From: Amphibacillus marinus
GTDB lineage: Bacteria > Bacillota > Bacilli > Bacillales > Amphibacillaceae
NCBI RefSeq assembly: GCF_900110345.1
Contig: NZ_FODJ01000001.1
Location: 434,001-498,000 of the forward strand
DNA length: 64,000 bases
Direction: 5' to 3'
The translations under genes were made by a program, and so were the position numbers. The notes under the pieces were generated by a model. The model searched no databases. It saw nothing but the letters and a program-made list of their open reading frames with translations, and was not told the DNA's origin. Positions 9,279-16,562 of this stretch are shown here, piece after piece. Positions within the stretch are counted from its first letter, which is position 1; each line of letters starts with the position of its first letter.

Positions 9279-10127
9279 TTATTCTGGATGCTCAAGTGTT
9301 ATTCGTCCGAGCTTTCCGGAACGGAAATCACGGATAATAAGCTCTGCTGTCTTATCAATATCTACCGCTGCACCTGTCGTAAGTGCCCCGCGTAGTTCAC
9401 CAATGTGTTTGATCAGCTCTGCTGGCTCTATGGTCAAAGAATCAATTTGATACCGCTCTGCCACAAGATGGGGATAATTTTCTGTTAAAAAAGATAGCAC
9501 ATAAGTAATAATATCCTCAATCGATAACAGCTGATCCTTAATCGTGCCTAAAGCAGCCAGGCGATAACCAATTTGTTGATCTTCAAATTTTGGCCACAGA
9601 ATACCTGGTGTATCCAATAGCTCAAAATCAGTTTTAACCTTAATCCATTGTTGCGCTGTTGTCACACCTGGTCGATCACCTGTTTTGGCAATTTTCCGGT
9701 TAGCTAGGCGATTGATTAACGTCGATTTACCGACATTGGGAATACCAATAATCATCGCCCGGGCTGCTCGCGGTCGCACACCTTTTCTCTTAAGGCGTTC
9801 CATTTTAGCAGCAGCCATTTGTTTAGCTGCTTCAACTACTTGTTGCACATCCTGACGATTCTGAACATCGACAGCAACAGCCAGTTGATCTTGCTGTTTA
9901 AAGTATGCAAGCCATTCAGCCGTTTTAGCTGGATCAGCTAAATCCTTCTTCATTAAAACTTGCATTTTGGGTTTTTGTTGTAAAATTTGCTGAAGCATTG
10001 GATTTTGAGATGCCAATGGTGCTCGGGCATCTACCAACTCAATCACGAAATCAACAAGCTTTAATTTTTCCTGCACCTCACGCCTTGCTTTTGCCATGTG
10101 CCCAGGAAACCATTGAATTGCAGTCAT
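9279..10127 (-). CDS. rbgA: Ribosome biogenesis GTPase RbgA (YlqF)
   Basis: Circularly permuted GTPase needed for a late step of 50S subunit assembly. The start is ATG 10127 (AGAGG 8 nt upstream), giving 282 residues, the same length I know for B. subtilis YlqF; the upstream GTG at 10136 is less likely. The N-terminus TAIQWFPGHMAKARRE includes the family's His (H10). G1 is GIPNVGKS (128-135), G2 DRPGVTT (151-157) and G3 DTPG (172-175). The G4 slot, NKxD in most members, reads M-K-K-D at 59-62. The C-terminal ANTAR-like domain is present. It is 11 bp downstream of lepB. Confidence 0.96.
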   Translation of the reverse strand: MTAIQWFPGHMAKARREVQEKLKLVDFVIELVDARAPLASQNPMLQQILQQKPKMQVLMKKDLADPAKTAEWLAYFKQQDQLAVAVDVQNRQDVQQVVEAAKQMAAAKMERLKRKGVRPRAARAMIIGIPNVGKSTLINRLANRKIAKTGDRPGVTTAQQWIKVKTDFELLDTPGILWPKFEDQQIGYRLAALGTIKDQLLSIEDIITYVLSFLTENYPHLVAERYQIDSLTIEPAELIKHIGELRGALTTGAAVDIDKTAELIIRDFRSGKLGRITLEHPE

Positions 10128-10138
10128 ACCTTTCACCT

Positions 10139-10684
10139 CTATTCTATAAAACTAATTTGACGTAGTGGCCAATAACGGATACTGGCTTTACCAATAATTT
10201 GCTGCTTGGCAATTAGTCCTAAGCTACGACTGTCTGTTGAATTTATTCGATTATCACCTAAAACAAGGTAATAATCTTCAGGGATGACATGATGTCTGCC
10301 TGGAAGATTATTTAATCTAAAGTCATTGGTAAAATTAAAACTATAGTCTTGCACCGTAAGAAACGGCTCTCTAATAGGCTGATCATTAATGTAGAGCTGA
10401 TCATCCTCCATCACTATTTTCTCTCCAGGTAATCCAATAATTCGTTTTATATAGTTCTTTTCTTCGGTAGCCTGAAAAACAATGATATCAAAGCGGGCAG
10501 GCTCTGAAATTTGGTAAGAAAACTTCTCAATGAGAATGCGCTCTCCTCGTGTAAGTGTCGGTTCCATCGAAGGCCCATCAATTTCAATTGTTGCAAATAC
10601 GAGCAGCCTAATCAGCCAGCCTAAGAAAACAACTAGAGCAATTATTTTAAGTGCTAATTTCACATCTACTTTATCCTTCACCAT
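10139..10684 (-). CDS. lepB: Signal peptidase I
   Basis: Membrane-anchored Ser/Lys protease that removes signal peptides from exported proteins. It has 181 residues. One N-terminal membrane segment (about 10-30) is followed by the nucleophile S39 in GPSMEPTL. The general base is K80 in NYIKRIIGLPGE, and the family box LGDNRINSTDSRSLG is near the C-terminus. The size and single anchor fit the Gram-positive SipS type. The start ATG 10684 follows GGAGGGTAGCG. It is transcribed with rbgA, an arrangement common in Bacilli near rplS. Confidence 0.95.
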   Translation of the reverse strand: MVKDKVDVKLALKIIALVVFLGWLIRLLVFATIEIDGPSMEPTLTRGERILIEKFSYQISEPARFDIIVFQATEEKNYIKRIIGLPGEKIVMEDDQLYINDQPIREPFLTVQDYSFNFTNDFRLNNLPGRHHVIPEDYYLVLGDNRINSTDSRSLGLIAKQQIIGKASIRYWPLRQISFIE

Positions 10685-11307
10685 CGCTACCCTCCGGATT
10701 GATATCTAGCATTTAGTAATGGTATTAACCGCTATTGCTACACATCAGATGTTGCGCTGTTCATACTGCTACGTCTATCCCTATCATACACTTTTCTCCT
10801 ATCCCTAAGCAAAGGGTATGGTTATTTTTTTGGTTAATCGAATAAGAACAAACACTAACTAATTGTCCAATTAAATAGGGTTCTTCATCAAATAGAGTTG
10901 GTTAAGCAAATGTTTGTATGCCTCCAGTAAAAAAGAGCTGCTTTCACCTAAGGGCACGAACGTGACATCTTCAGGTTCACAGGATGTGAGTCAGTTAGAC
11001 ATTGTGACACGATGTCGCGTCCATCGTCTAACATCCTCAAAGGGATCTTCGGACACGTGCTATTCCCGCAGAAGTCAGCTTTTTTTCTCCCGCCTAATCT
11101 TGGGAAATTATCTTACCAACGCTATTTAATAGACAACCTTATATAGTAGTCTTTAAGTTAAAGCGTAGCGCTTCTTCGGCTAAGCTAGCAAATTCAAACA
11201 GCCTTATATTATTTAATCACTTGATTAATAACAATCTCCTGCTAACTAAACGATAGCAGAGACAATTGATATTGCTTAATGAAGCTCAGTTGTGTGGTTT
11301 TTTCACG
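10685..11307. other. Intergenic gap lepB-rplS with an inserted miniature element
   Basis: About 620 bp without a gene. The middle is occupied by the inverted-repeat element at 10879-11138. The flanks are AT-rich, with a small hairpin (CTGCTA...TAGCAG, about 11239-11260) on the rplS side. The plus-strand frame at 10914-11129 lies wholly within the repeat and has no ribosome site, so I do not call it a gene. Confidence 0.6.
10879..11138. mobile_element. ISL3-like miniature inverted-repeat element (MITE)
   Basis: A 260-bp non-coding element with imperfect terminal inverted repeats of about 24 bp. The left end (10879-10902) starts GGTTCTTCATCAAATAG. The right end (11115-11138), read inward, starts GGTTGTCTATTAAATAG, and both continue into xGTTGGT. 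It is flanked by TTAAATAG (10871-10878) and TTATATAG (11139-11146), seven of eight bases identical, which looks like an 8-bp target duplication. End type and duplication length point to ISL3-family mobilisation; the family is inference. The core (about 10929-11086) is a GC-richer long inverted structure, GGGCACG on one side and CGTGC..CGCAGAAG on the other. No transposase is encoded. Confidence 0.7.
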
Positions 11308-11340
11308 TGAAAAAAGGAGCTTGAACATTCAAGCTCCTTT
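11308..11340 (-). terminator. Rho-independent terminator of rplS
   Basis: Stem AAAGGAGCTTGAA/TTCAAGCTCCTTT (11313-11340) with a 2-nt loop and a T-run on the minus strand. It begins 12 bp past the rplS stop and closes the ribosomal operon. Confidence 0.85.
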
Positions 11341-11351
11341 TGCAAGTAAAT

Positions 11352-11696
11352 TTAGCGAATTTCTTTAATACGGGCAGCTTTTCCACGTAGGTTGCGTAGA
11401 TAGTAAAGTTTCGCACGACGCACACGGCCACGACGACTAACTTCAATCTTATCAACACGTGGTGAATGTACTGGGAAAGTACGTTCAACACCAACACCAT
11501 AAGAAATCTTACGCACTGTAAATGTCTCACTAATACCACCGTTTTGGCGCTTAATGACAACACCTTCGTAGACCTGAATACGTTCACGAGTACCCTCGAC
11601 TACTTTAACGTGTACCTTTACCGTATCACCAGGACGAAACGCTGGACGATCTGTACGTAATTGATCTTTTGTAATGTCTGCAATTAATTGTTGCAT
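11352..11696 (-). CDS. rplS: 50S ribosomal protein L19
   Basis: Ribosomal protein at the 30S-50S interface. It has 114 residues, the usual length for Bacillus, with family motifs [29 protein letters not shown] and [20 protein letters not shown] and the basic C-terminus [13 protein letters not shown]. The start ATG 11696 follows GAAGGAGTG. Besides readthrough from trmD it has its own promoter and a structured leader, so its level can be set separately. Confidence 0.98.
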   Translation of the reverse strand: MQQLIADITKDQLRTDRPAFRPGDTVKVHVKVVEGTRERIQVYEGVVIKRQNGGISETFTVRKISYGVGVERTFPVHSPRVDKIEVSRRGRVRRAKLYYLRNLRGKAARIKEIR

Positions 11697-11698
11697 GT

Positions 11699-11786
11699 GT
11701 ATACACTCCTTCTTAACTAATGCTCATACCTGCTAAGTGCCCGGCAGCGGAACATCGTTCTCACTTAAGTCATAGCTTAAGTCCAT
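11699..11786 (-). promoter_or_regulatory. Structured 5' leader of rplS (candidate L19 leader)
   Basis: Downstream of the promoter the minus-strand transcript can form hairpin ACTTAAG/CTTAAGT (11776-11782 with 11763-11769). A G+C-richer segment with CTGC...GCAG pairing follows, just before the ribosome site. Bacilli have a known ribosomal protein L19 leader motif upstream of rplS, and position and size fit it. I matched it by position and fold only, not to the consensus. Confidence 0.5.
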
Positions 11787-11791
11787 TTGCT

Positions 11792-11820
11792 AATATAGCA
11801 TATATTTAAAGACAATTCAA
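11792..11820 (-). promoter_or_regulatory. Extended -10 promoter of rplS
   Basis: Minus strand: -35 TTGAAT (11815-11820), 17-bp spacer ending in TGC, then -10 TATATT (11792-11797). It lies in the 180-bp gap between the trmD stop and rplS and explains why that gap exists inside an otherwise tight operon. Confidence 0.65.
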
Positions 11821-11876
11821 GTCTAATAAAGCAGAATTGCTATATGTTTACTTTACCTAAATCACTTAAGGCATCA

Positions 11877-12596
11877 CTATTCAAGCCATTGTTGCTCTTC
11901 TTTTGAAAGAAGCATATTTTCTAACAAATCAGGTCTGCGCTGTTTAGTTCGCATGAGTGACTGCATCCTTCGCCACTGGGCAATTTTTTCATGATGACCT
12001 GATCTTAGTACTTCAGGCACTTCCAGCCCTCTAAACTCTGCTGGCCGAGTATAATGGGGATGCTCGAGTAAACCCGTGGAAAAGGAGTCCTCTTGTGCTG
12101 ATGCCGCATTCCCAAGTGCATCTGGGAGTAATCTAACGACACTATCAATTACTGTCATTGCGGCAAGCTCACCACCAGTAAGTACGAAATCACCGATGGA
12201 TATTTCATCCGTAACTAATTGCTCTCTAATTCGCTCATCATAGCCTTCATAATGGCCACAAATAAATATCAGATGCTCTTCCTTAGCAAGCTCTTCAGCT
12301 TTCGCTTGCGAATAACGTTCACCTTGTGGGCACATTAAAATAATACGTGGTGGCCGACTTTCATTTTTATCAATGGCATCAACTGCAGAAAAAATTGGCT
12401 GTGGCATTAGAACCATCCCCGCACCCCCGCCGTATGGATAGTCATCAACCTTTTGATGCTTATTATCAGCATACTCCCTAAAGTCAATCGTTTGATAACG
12501 AAATGCATGGTTATCCTGTGCCTTCTTCATAATTGAACTTTCCATCGGACCAGTAAACATCTGTGGAAAAAGGGTTAAAATATCAATTTGCATCAT
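11877..12596 (-). CDS. trmD: tRNA (guanine-N1)-methyltransferase TrmD
   Basis: Makes m1G37 in tRNAs, using S-adenosylmethionine, to prevent frameshifting. It has 239 residues. The SPOUT-class knot region shows [17 protein letters not shown], then [22 protein letters not shown] and [21 protein letters not shown]. The start overlaps the rimM stop by 4 nt (ATGA), indicating translational coupling. It sits in the standard rpsP-rimM-trmD-rplS order. Confidence 0.98.
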   Translation of the reverse strand: MMQIDILTLFPQMFTGPMESSIMKKAQDNHAFRYQTIDFREYADNKHQKVDDYPYGGGAGMVLMPQPIFSAVDAIDKNESRPPRIILMCPQGERYSQAKAEELAKEEHLIFICGHYEGYDERIREQLVTDEISIGDFVLTGGELAAMTVIDSVVRLLPDALGNAASAQEDSFSTGLLEHPHYTRPAEFRGLEVPEVLRSGHHEKIAQWRRMQSLMRTKQRRPDLLENMLLSKEEQQWLE

Positions 12597-13108
12597 GGAA
12601 GCATTCCATCCATCAGCTCAATAATGACACGTTTCTCTTCTGGGTGAACCTCTTTCACCACCTGTTCAATATAAGGAACAAGTATGTCCTTTGACCCTTT
12701 GCTCTTTACCACCCAAACATCATTCGCGCCTGGTGCAAGTATTTCCTTAATGATACCAAGCTGATCGCCAGTAGTTGTTTCAACATCGCAGCCAATAATT
12801 TGATCATAATAATAGCTACCATCTTCTAAATCAGCATAGTCATGATGATCAATCTTTAAGATACCCTGCTTAAAGTGCTCAACCTCATTAATATTATGAT
12901 ATCCCTCAAATTGAAGCATATCAAATTGTTTGTGCTTACGATGCTGCTTAATTGTGAGGGCAAGTGGCTCTGGCTTATCAGCTAAGAATAAATAGAGGCG
13001 ATTGCCAGGTTTAAATCGCTCATCAAAGTCAGTAATACGCACAACTTTAACCTCACCTTTAATGCCATGCGTATTAACAATTTTACCCACATTATAGTAG
13101 CTTGTCAT
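12593..13108 (-). CDS. rimM: Ribosome maturation factor RimM
   Basis: Assists 30S head assembly by binding S19. It has 171 residues. The N-terminal RimM domain begins [20 protein letters not shown], and the C-terminal PRC barrel contains [17 protein letters not shown] and [13 protein letters not shown]. It is coupled to trmD by a 4-nt overlap. ylqD, which lies between khpA and rimM in B. subtilis, is absent and its place is taken by a 72-bp gap holding a hairpin. Confidence 0.97.
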   Translation of the reverse strand: MTSYYNVGKIVNTHGIKGEVKVVRITDFDERFKPGNRLYLFLADKPEPLALTIKQHRKHKQFDMLQFEGYHNINEVEHFKQGILKIDHHDYADLEDGSYYYDQIIGCDVETTTGDQLGIIKEILAPGANDVWVVKSKGSKDILVPYIEQVVKEVHPEEKRVIIELMDGMLP

Positions 13109-13151
13109 TTAATCACCTACTTATAAATTATTAAACCTTATTATATACAGA

Positions 13152-13180
13152 AAACAGGGAAAGGTCGCCCTCCCCCTGTT
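13152..13180 (-). terminator. Terminator-like hairpin between khpA and rimM
   Basis: Minus strand: GAACAGGG, a 12-14 nt loop, then CCCTGTTTTC, starting right at the khpA stop. The short T-run suggests a partial terminator or a processing site that lowers rimM-trmD expression relative to rpsP-khpA. It sits where ylqD is missing. Confidence 0.45.
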
Positions 13181-13417
13181 CTACATAATGTCAAGATAGA
13201 TACGTTTCTTCGTATCTGTTCCCGCTGCATACACAACTGTTCGAATTGATTTAGCAATTCGACCATTCTTCCCAATCACCTTACCGACGTCTTCTGGATG
13301 AACTGTTAAATGATAGACAACCTTATTGGTCTCTTCTTTAACAGTAACCGCAACATCTTCAGGATGATCTACAAGTGGTTGAACAATTGTAGTAATTAAG
13401 GCTTTCATGTTTATCAC
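13181..13417 (-). CDS. khpA: KH-domain RNA-binding protein KhpA (YlqC)
   Basis: Small single-KH RNA-binding protein which in Firmicutes pairs with KhpB (Jag) and affects cell division and envelope genes. It has 78 residues from GTG 13417, or 75 from ATG 13408. The latter matches the family N-terminus better, but the ribosome site AAGG sits at a better distance from GTG. The KH loop GKNGRIAKSIRTVVYAAG (GxxG = GKNG) is intact. It is 6 bp downstream of rpsP. Confidence 0.95.
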   Translation of the reverse strand: MINMKALITTIVQPLVDHPEDVAVTVKEETNKVVYHLTVHPEDVGKVIGKNGRIAKSIRTVVYAAGTDTKKRIYLDIM

Positions 13418-13423
13418 GCTACC

Positions 13424-13696
13424 TTACTTTTGATTTTTCTGGTCGTGGAACTTCTTCATGATGCCTTCATTAGAGAATAAATTACGTACTGTATCGCTTG
13501 GTTTCGCACCATTAGCCATCCAGTTTAATGCTTTTTCTTCATCTAATTTCACTTCAACCGGATTTGCAACCGGATTGTATGTGCCAATTTGTTCGATAAT
13601 ACGTCCGTCACGTGGAGCGCGTGCATCTGCAACAACTACACGGTAGAATGGGTTACGTTTAGATCCCATACGCTTTAAACGAATTTTAACTGCCAT
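13424..13696 (-). CDS. rpsP: 30S ribosomal protein S16
   Basis: Primary-assembly ribosomal protein. The start is ATG 13696, 7 nt after GGAGGTG, giving 90 residues that begin [19 protein letters not shown]; the frame extended to 13711 adds non-family residues. [18 protein letters not shown] is the family signature. It is first gene of rpsP-khpA-rimM-trmD-rplS and has a clear promoter. Confidence 0.98.
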   Translation of the reverse strand: MAVKIRLKRMGSKRNPFYRVVVADARAPRDGRIIEQIGTYNPVANPVEVKLDEEKALNWMANGAKPSDTVRNLFSNEGIMKKFHDQKNQK

Positions 13697-13736
13697 ATTT
13701 CGCACCTCCATAAATAAATGTTTTACACAAGTTTAG

Positions 13737-13765
13737 ATTGTATCAGATGTTGAACAGTCTGTAAA
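13737..13765 (-). promoter_or_regulatory. Sigma-A promoter of the rpsP operon
   Basis: Minus strand: -35 TTTACA (13760-13765), 17-bp spacer, -10 TACAAT (13737-13742), about 40 bp before the rpsP start. Five of six consensus bases are present in each box. Confidence 0.7.
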
Positions 13766-13776
13766 GTGTTTTTCCA

Positions 13777-15129
13777 TTACATGAAGGGTAAATTAAAACC
13801 TTTTTTTCGTTTTCCCTTCTTACCACCCTGCATACCACTCATTTGCTTCATCATTTTTTTCATTTCCTCAAATTGTTTTAACAACCGATTAACCTCAGAA
13901 ACAGGACGACCAGAACCTTTGGCAATTCGTCTTTTTCGACCAGCATTCATTAATCCAGGATCTTGTCTTTCCTGTCTTGTCATTGATTTTACAATGGCTT
14001 CAACGTGGACAATTTGTTTTTCATCAATCTGGACGTTTTTAAGCCCCTTCATCTTGTTGGCACCAGGAATCATGCCCAAAAGCTCATCAAGTGGACCCAT
14101 ACTTTTAACCTGCTCCATCTGGTCGAGAAAGTCATCAAAAGTAAATGACGCTGAGCGCATTTTTTCTTCTAATTCTTTTGCTTTCTTCTCATCAATGTTT
14201 TCTTGCGCTTTTTCAATTAGGGTCAAAACGTCACCCATCCCTAAAATACGCGAAGCCATTCTTTCCGGGTGAAACGCTTCAAGTTCATCCAACTTTTCGC
14301 CCATACCAGCAAATTTAATTGGCTTATCTGTTACTGCTCGAATTGAGAGTGCTGCCCCACCACGCGTATCGCCATCAAGCTTCGTTAAGATAACCCCTGT
14401 GACATTAAGCTGCTGATCAAAGCTTTCTGCAACATTTACCGCATCCTGTCCGGTCATTGCGTCAACAACTAAAAAGATCTCATCGGGATTTAAATCTGCT
14501 TTAATCTGAGTAAGCTCACCCATCAACTGCTCATCAATATGCAAGCGACCCGCTGTATCAACAATAACGTAGTCTAAATGCTCCTGCTTTGCATATTCAA
14601 TCGCTTCATTAGCAATATCGACTGGATTCGCTTCTGTCCCTTTATCAAAGACAGGGATATTAAGCTGTTTTCCAACGGTCTTAAGCTGATCAATTGCAGC
14701 CGGGCGATAAACATCGGCTGCGACTAGCAATGGCTTACGGTTATGCTTTTTGCGCAGTAAATTAGCTAATTTCCCAGAGGTTGTTGTTTTACCCGCACCT
14801 TGGAGACCAACCATCATAATTACCGTCGGCGGTCGATTCGCAACAGCAATCTTACTTTGCTCTCCACCCATTAAGAGCGTGAGTTCTTCCTTAACAATCT
14901 TAATAACTTGCTGACCTGGTGTCAGGCTCTCCATCACCTCAGTACCAACAGCTCGTTCTCTTATTTTTTTAACAAAATCCTTTACAACTTTAAAGTTCAC
15001 ATCAGCTTCTAGTAATGCTAATCGTACTTCACGACTCATTTCTTTCACATCTTGCTCGTTTACTTTCCCTTTGCCCGTCATTTTCTTTATCGTCTGTTGC
15101 AGACGGTCAGCTAAACCCTCAAATGCCAT
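13777..15129 (-). CDS. ffh: Signal recognition particle GTPase Ffh
   Basis: Protein part of the SRP, which targets nascent membrane and secreted proteins. It has 450 residues. The N domain is followed by the G domain with G1 GLQGAGKTT, DVYRPAAIDQL, DTAGRLH, TKLDGD and GMGEKLDELE. The Met-rich M domain (about 300-450) ends MMKQMSGMQGGKKGKRKKG and binds 4.5S RNA and signal peptides. The start follows AGGAGGGTCTCT. It is transcribed with ylxM, 13 bp upstream, and ends 80 bp before rpsP. Confidence 0.98.
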   Translation of the reverse strand: MAFEGLADRLQQTIKKMTGKGKVNEQDVKEMSREVRLALLEADVNFKVVKDFVKKIRERAVGTEVMESLTPGQQVIKIVKEELTLLMGGEQSKIAVANRPPTVIMMVGLQGAGKTTTSGKLANLLRKKHNRKPLLVAADVYRPAAIDQLKTVGKQLNIPVFDKGTEANPVDIANEAIEYAKQEHLDYVIVDTAGRLHIDEQLMGELTQIKADLNPDEIFLVVDAMTGQDAVNVAESFDQQLNVTGVILTKLDGDTRGGAALSIRAVTDKPIKFAGMGEKLDELEAFHPERMASRILGMGDVLTLIEKAQENIDEKKAKELEEKMRSASFTFDDFLDQMEQVKSMGPLDELLGMIPGANKMKGLKNVQIDEKQIVHVEAIVKSMTRQERQDPGLMNAGRKRRIAKGSGRPVSEVNRLLKQFEEMKKMMKQMSGMQGGKKGKRKKGFNLPFM

Positions 15130-15142
15130 AGAGGAGACCCTC

Positions 15143-15472
15143 CTAATCTAATTCTTTTAGTTGCTGTACAACGGCTACTGCCTGTTTAGGCTCTGTCCCT
15201 TGTATTAATAAGTCTGAGAGCTGATTCAGTAAGCCTTGGCGATCCAAAAATTTCTCGTAAAGCTTTAATTTTTCCTCATAGCTTTCAAGCATCGCTTCTG
15301 TTCGTTTAATATTATCATAGACCGCTTGTCTTGAAACGTCAAAAGTGTCCGATATTTCACCTAATGAATAATCTTCCAAGTAATACAATTCCATATAATT
15401 ACGTTGCTTAGGTGTTAGTAATGTTTGATAAAAATCAAACAAAAAATTAATGCGTGTTGTTTTGTCTAACAT
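15143..15472 (-). CDS. ylxM: YlxM/p13-like helix-turn-helix protein of the SRP cluster
   Basis: A 109-residue protein with a sigma-70 region-4-like [23 protein letters not shown], then [19 protein letters not shown]. In streptococci the homologue tunes SRP assembly. It is always linked to ffh or ftsY in Bacilli, as here. The first gene of the ylxM-ffh transcript. Confidence 0.95.
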   Translation of the reverse strand: MLDKTTRINFLFDFYQTLLTPKQRNYMELYYLEDYSLGEISDTFDVSRQAVYDNIKRTEAMLESYEEKLKLYEKFLDRQGLLNQLSDLLIQGTEPKQAVAVVQQLKELD

Positions 15473-15511
15473 ATCGACACCCCTTGTTAAGTAAAAAAAC
15501 TTTACACATTG

Positions 15512-15541
15512 ATATTAGTCGATTGCGTGTATTGTTGTCAA
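15512..15541 (-). promoter_or_regulatory. Sigma-A promoter of ylxM-ffh
   Basis: Minus strand: perfect -35 TTGACA (15536-15541), 18-bp spacer, -10 TAATAT (15512-15517). It begins directly after the ftsY stop codon. Confidence 0.6.
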
Positions 15542-15542
15542 G

Positions 15543-16544
15543 TTAATCCATTTGCTGCTCAGTAACCATATCAGCAAATAAACCATACACAAATGCATTG
15601 GGGTCAAACTTCTCTAAATCAGTCATTTGTTCACCAAGTCCGACGTATTTAACGGGGATATTAAGCTCTTTCCTAATCGCCAGGACGATCCCCCCCTTAG
15701 CTGTACCATCAAGCTTTGTTAAGACAATACCGGTTACATCTGTTGTTTCTGAGAATGTTTTTGCTTGGACAAGTGCATTTTGACCTGTTGTGGCATCAAG
15801 GACTAGCAATACATCATGCGGAGCCCCAGGAATCTCTCGTTCAATCACGCGCTTGACTTTGCTGAGCTCATTCATTAAGTTTACCTTATTTTGTAGACGA
15901 CCTGCGGTATCACATAATAAAACATCGGCACCACGAGACCTAGCCGCTTGTATCCCGTCATACATAACAGCAGCAGGATCACTGCCCTCACTTTGCTTAA
16001 TAACTTCAACACCGATTCGTTCTCCCCAGACACCCAGTTGTTCAATTGCACCAGCACGGAAGGTATCACCTGCTACTAACAGGACTTTCTTACCTTCTTG
16101 TTTAAGCTGGTATGCTAGCTTGCCAATTGAGGTCGTTTTACCAACTCCATTAACACCAACGAATAAAATAACAGATAATCCAGCTGAATTTAAATTTAGT
16201 GGCACCTCAGCTGTGTAATCACCATCGGTATAAATTTCAACAAGCTTCTCAGAAATTAATTCTTTTAAATCAATTGCATCCTTAATATTCTGGCGTTTTG
16301 CCTCTAGCTCCAGCTCTGCTACCAATTCCATAACGGTATTAACACCGACATCAGCCGATATCAGAACCTCCTCAAGATCTTCAAAAAAATCTTCATCTAC
16401 CTTACGATAACGGGCGACAAGATCGTTTAACTTGGCCGAGAACGAGCTTCTCGTTTTTGATAGGCCAGCTTTATATTTATCAGATACTTCTTCAGTTTCT
16501 GCCGAGCCAGTAAATTTTTCTTTTAGTTTTTTAAAGAAACTCAT
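15543..16544 (-). CDS. ftsY: Signal recognition particle receptor FtsY
   Basis: SRP receptor GTPase at the membrane. It has 333 residues and a short acidic/basic N-terminus without the long A-domain of E. coli FtsY. The NG domain shows G1 GVNGVGKTTSIGKLA, then AGDTFRAGAIEQL, CDTAGRLQNK, TKLDGTAKGG and YVGLGEQMTDLEKFD. It lies 18 bp downstream of smc, the B. subtilis arrangement. Confidence 0.98.
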   Translation of the reverse strand: MSFFKKLKEKFTGSAETEEVSDKYKAGLSKTRSSFSAKLNDLVARYRKVDEDFFEDLEEVLISADVGVNTVMELVAELELEAKRQNIKDAIDLKELISEKLVEIYTDGDYTAEVPLNLNSAGLSVILFVGVNGVGKTTSIGKLAYQLKQEGKKVLLVAGDTFRAGAIEQLGVWGERIGVEVIKQSEGSDPAAVMYDGIQAARSRGADVLLCDTAGRLQNKVNLMNELSKVKRVIEREIPGAPHDVLLVLDATTGQNALVQAKTFSETTDVTGIVLTKLDGTAKGGIVLAIRKELNIPVKYVGLGEQMTDLEKFDPNAFVYGLFADMVTEQQMD

Positions 16545-16562
16545 CGTCGTTCACTTCCCTCT

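Noticed and set aside
10914-11129. 71-codon plus-strand frame with an ATG
   Set aside because: It lies wholly inside the inverted-repeat element, has no ribosome site and its sequence follows the repeat structure.
13766-14272. 168-codon plus-strand frame
   Set aside because: It is antisense to ffh codons; rich in Ser, Phe and Pro as expected for a shadow frame.
15790-16218. 142-codon plus-strand frame
   Set aside because: Antisense to ftsY, without ribosome site or family likeness.
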